The notes under the pieces were generated by a model that did not search any database, was not told where the DNA came from, and worked only from the letters and a program-made list of their open reading frames with translations. The translations under genes and the position numbers were made by a program. A stretch of DNA of 7,240 nt from HLUCCA09 sp039189975 (GTDB lineage: Bacteria > Pseudomonadota > Alphaproteobacteria > Rhodobacterales > Rhodobacteraceae): contig JBCCYI010000224.1 in assembly GCA_039189975.1 (NCBI GenBank), positions 1 through 7,240 of the forward strand. The letters run 5' to 3'. Below are positions 5,401 through 7,240 of this stretch, piece by piece (position 1 is the first letter of the stretch; every line of letters starts with the position of its first letter).

Positions 5401-7158
5401 ATGAGCATTTCCTATGCAGACGGCGCTTTTGCGCGCGTTTTGGCGTTTGCGTTTCGCCTTTGGCGGCGCCGCGCATTCCATCTTGTTATCCTGATCGTCT
5501 TGGTCCTCATTTCGACCGCGGCGGATATCGCCATTCCGGTCATAACGGGGCGCCTTGTGGCCGCTGTGTCTGAGAGCGCGTCCGCGTGGCCGGAGTTTTC
5601 GATTTTGCTCTCGCTCGGCGCAGTTTCTTTTGGCGCTAAGGTCCTGAGCTTTTTTGCAATCATAGATCTGACGATCCCAACCATGCGTGCCGCGGAAACG
5701 GAAGCCTTCGCACGCGTCCAGCGGCTACCCGCCGATTGGCATGCGAATGCCTTCGCCGGATCCACCGTCCGGCAAATCACGCGCGGTGCCTGGGCGCTGG
5801 ACGACATGGCCGATGTCCTCTTGCTTGCCCTCCTGCCGTCCGCACTTGTGCTGATCGGGACAATCGCAACGCTGACCGCCTTGCGGTGGGAACTCGGGCT
5901 TGTTGCCTTCGTCGGCGCAGCGGTTTTTCTGGCGCTTTCGCTGGTGCTGACCCTGGTCTGGACGGCACCCGCCGCACGCCTGTCGAACGCGCAGGACAGC
6001 CGGGTGTCCGGTGCCCTTGCCGACGCCATAACGTCGAATGCGGTGGTCCGGGCGCATGCGGGCGAAGCGCGCGAAGATGACCGTCTCGGTCGCACACTCA
6101 CCAAGTGGGCCCACCGCACGCGCCGGACGTGGCGCCGGGGGACATGGTCTGGCCTGATGCAGGATGTGGCGCTGTGGACCCTTCGGGCCGCGGTTTTGGG
6201 AGGCGCTCTCCTCGCCTTCGCGCGCGGGCTCGCCGGAGCGGGAGAGATCGCTTTCGTCGTTGCAGCCCTTGGGATGCTGGATGGGTATCTGCGGCAGATC
6301 GGACACCATGTACGGATGTTGCAAAAGGCTGTGAACGATGCGGAGGAGCTTGTCGAACTGATGGCCACGGCGCCCGAGCAGGCTGTCGCGCGCACGCCAG
6401 CCCGTGCCCTGCCGACACGCGCCGCCGCGCTGCGCTTTGAGAGGGTGACATATGGCTATGCTGGCGCCTCGGTGCCGCTCTTTACCGATCTCAGCGTGGC
6501 CATTCCTGCGGGCCAGAAGGTCGGCCTTGTGGGGCGGTCAGGGTCGGGGAAGACGACCTTCGTCAAGCTGATCCAGCGGATCCACAACGTGACCGACGGG
6601 GCGATCCTGCTGGGAGACGTGGACATCGCGCACGTACCGCTCGCAGAGCTGCGCAGCCACATCGCGCTTGTTCCGCAGGAGCCTATCCTGTTTCACCGCT
6701 CGCTTGCGGAGAACATCGCCTATGCCCGGCCGGGCGCCACTCTGGAGGAGGTTCGGGCCGCCGCGACGCGCGCTGGTGCGGTCGACTTCATCGACCGGCT
6801 GGACAAGGGCTTCGGCACGAAGGTCGGTGAACGCGGTGTGAAGCTTTCGGGCGGGGAACGCCAGCGTGTCGCAATCGCACGCGCGTTCCTGTCGGATGCG
6901 CCGGTGCTTGTGATGGACGAGGCAACGTCCTCGCTCGATTCCGAAGCAGAGGCGCGTGTGGCCGAAGCGGCGGAACGGCTCATGGACGGCCGAACGACGC
7001 TGGTCATTGCGCATCGGTTGGCGACGGTTGAGCGGATGGACCGGATCCTGGTCTTTGACCGGGGCCGGATCGTGGAAGACGGCACACCGGATGCGTTGAT
7101 GGCACGCGAAGGGGGCCTCTACCGGGCGTTGCGCGCGCGGCAGACGCTCGCGGCATAA
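5401..7158 (+). CDS. ABC exporter half-transporter (fused membrane and ATPase domains), substrate unknown
   Basis: This 585-residue inner-membrane protein has the domain order of type IV (MsbA/ABCB-like) exporters, which work as dimers and use ATP to export lipids, drugs, peptides or other compounds. Hydrophobic segments lie near residues 26-48, 66-90, 138-160, 165-188, 252-275 and 282-300, giving the expected six helices. The ATPase domain starts near 343 and is complete: A-loop Tyr353, Walker A GRSGSGKTT (378-386, Lys384), Q-loop Gln426, signature LSGGERQ (482-488), Walker B VLVMDE with Asp506 and catalytic Glu507, D-loop SSLD (510-513), and His538 of the H-loop. The ATG at 5401 is the only reasonable start, because the frame is closed by TGA at 5347-5349 with no start codon between. 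No free Shine-Dalgarno sequence is seen, and two dyads precede it. The first 200 bases or so are less G+C-rich (about 55-58% in sampled lines) than the glycogen genes. The motifs do not reveal the substrate. Confidence 0.93.
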   Translation: MSISYADGAFARVLAFAFRLWRRRAFHLVILIVLVLISTAADIAIPVITGRLVAAVSESASAWPEFSILLSLGAVSFGAKVLSFFAIIDLTIPTMRAAETEAFARVQRLPADWHANAFAGSTVRQITRGAWALDDMADVLLLALLPSALVLIGTIATLTALRWELGLVAFVGAAVFLALSLVLTLVWTAPAARLSNAQDSRVSGALADAITSNAVVRAHAGEAREDDRLGRTLTKWAHRTRRTWRRGTWSGLMQDVALWTLRAAVLGGALLAFARGLAGAGEIAFVVAALGMLDGYLRQIGHHVRMLQKAVNDAEELVELMATAPEQAVARTPARALPTRAAALRFERVTYGYAGASVPLFTDLSVAIPAGQKVGLVGRSGSGKTTFVKLIQRIHNVTDGAILLGDVDIAHVPLAELRSHIALVPQEPILFHRSLAENIAYARPGATLEEVRAAATRAGAVDFIDRLDKGFGTKVGERGVKLSGGERQRVAIARAFLSDAPVLVMDEATSSLDSEAEARVAEAAERLMDGRTTLVIAHRLATVERMDRILVFDRGRIVEDGTPDALMAREGGLYRALRARQTLAA

Positions 7159-7201
7159 GCGCTCAACGCGGGCACGGAACCACCATCAAGCGGAGGCGGG
7201 C

Positions 7202-7234
7202 GGGGCCCAAAATGGTAGCCCCCACCGGCGGGGG
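7202..7234 (+). terminator. Overlapping G/C-rich hairpins after the ABC exporter gene
   Basis: GGGGC (7202-7206) can pair with GCCCC (7218-7222), with CC (7207-7208) and GG (7214-7215) extending the stem across a bulge. Alternatively CCCCC (7219-7223) can pair with GGGGG (7230-7234). The two folds exclude each other. They begin 43 bases after the exporter stop, where a transcript end would be expected, but no T-tract is seen before the window ends. Bases 7159-7201 show nothing else. Confidence 0.25.
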
Positions 7235-7240
7235 GAGCGG

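Noticed and set aside
7196..7240. Possible tRNA 3' end on the minus strand (TGGTAGCCCCC)
   Set aside because: No T-loop GTTCGAATC-type sequence or anticodon arm is visible, and the G/C runs explain the resemblance.

Overview
The window is G+C-rich (about 70% in a sampled coding stretch) and carries two units, both on the + strand, separated by a 644-base gap. Gene content and protein style (a Pgm very similar to those of Rhodobacter-type bacteria, and GlgX followed by MalQ and Pgm) suggest an alphaproteobacterium, probably of the Rhodobacteraceae/Roseobacter group. This taxonomic call rests on recalled protein resemblance, not on a search.

Bases 1-4756 are the distal part of a glycogen or alpha-glucan metabolism operon. 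The window opens inside glgX (glycogen debranching enzyme, C-terminal 405 residues). Its stop codon overlaps the start of the next gene (ATGA). That gene is one uninterrupted 1179-codon frame joining a complete 4-alpha-glucanotransferase (MalQ, GH77, residues 1 to about 636) to a complete phosphoglucomutase (Pgm, residues 637-1179). The catalytic residues of both enzymes are present. A strong Shine-Dalgarno sequence and the normal Pgm start codon survive at the junction, so the frame looks like two adjacent genes whose separating stop was lost. It could produce a bifunctional protein and also free Pgm. Together the enzymes debranch glycogen (GlgX), re-length the released maltodextrins (MalQ) and convert glucose-1-phosphate to glucose-6-phosphate (Pgm).

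Bases 4757-5400 hold no confident protein gene. The first part is G+C-rich and contains hairpins that may end the glycogen transcript. About 4921-5160 drops to roughly 48% G+C with nothing recognisable in it. A sigma70-like promoter (TTGACA at 5179) and a strong ribosome binding site then precede an 18-codon reading frame, followed in the -1 frame by a short hydrophobic, lipobox-like tail. This is either a leader or small-peptide cassette or a decayed gene. Two tandem DNA dyads sit immediately before the next gene.

Bases 5401-7158 encode a complete half-size ABC exporter (membrane domain plus ATPase in one chain, 585 residues) of unknown substrate. Its start has no ordinary free ribosome binding site, and the adjacent dyads suggest regulation by an operator or by RNA structure. 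The last 82 bases contain only short G/C-rich hairpins.
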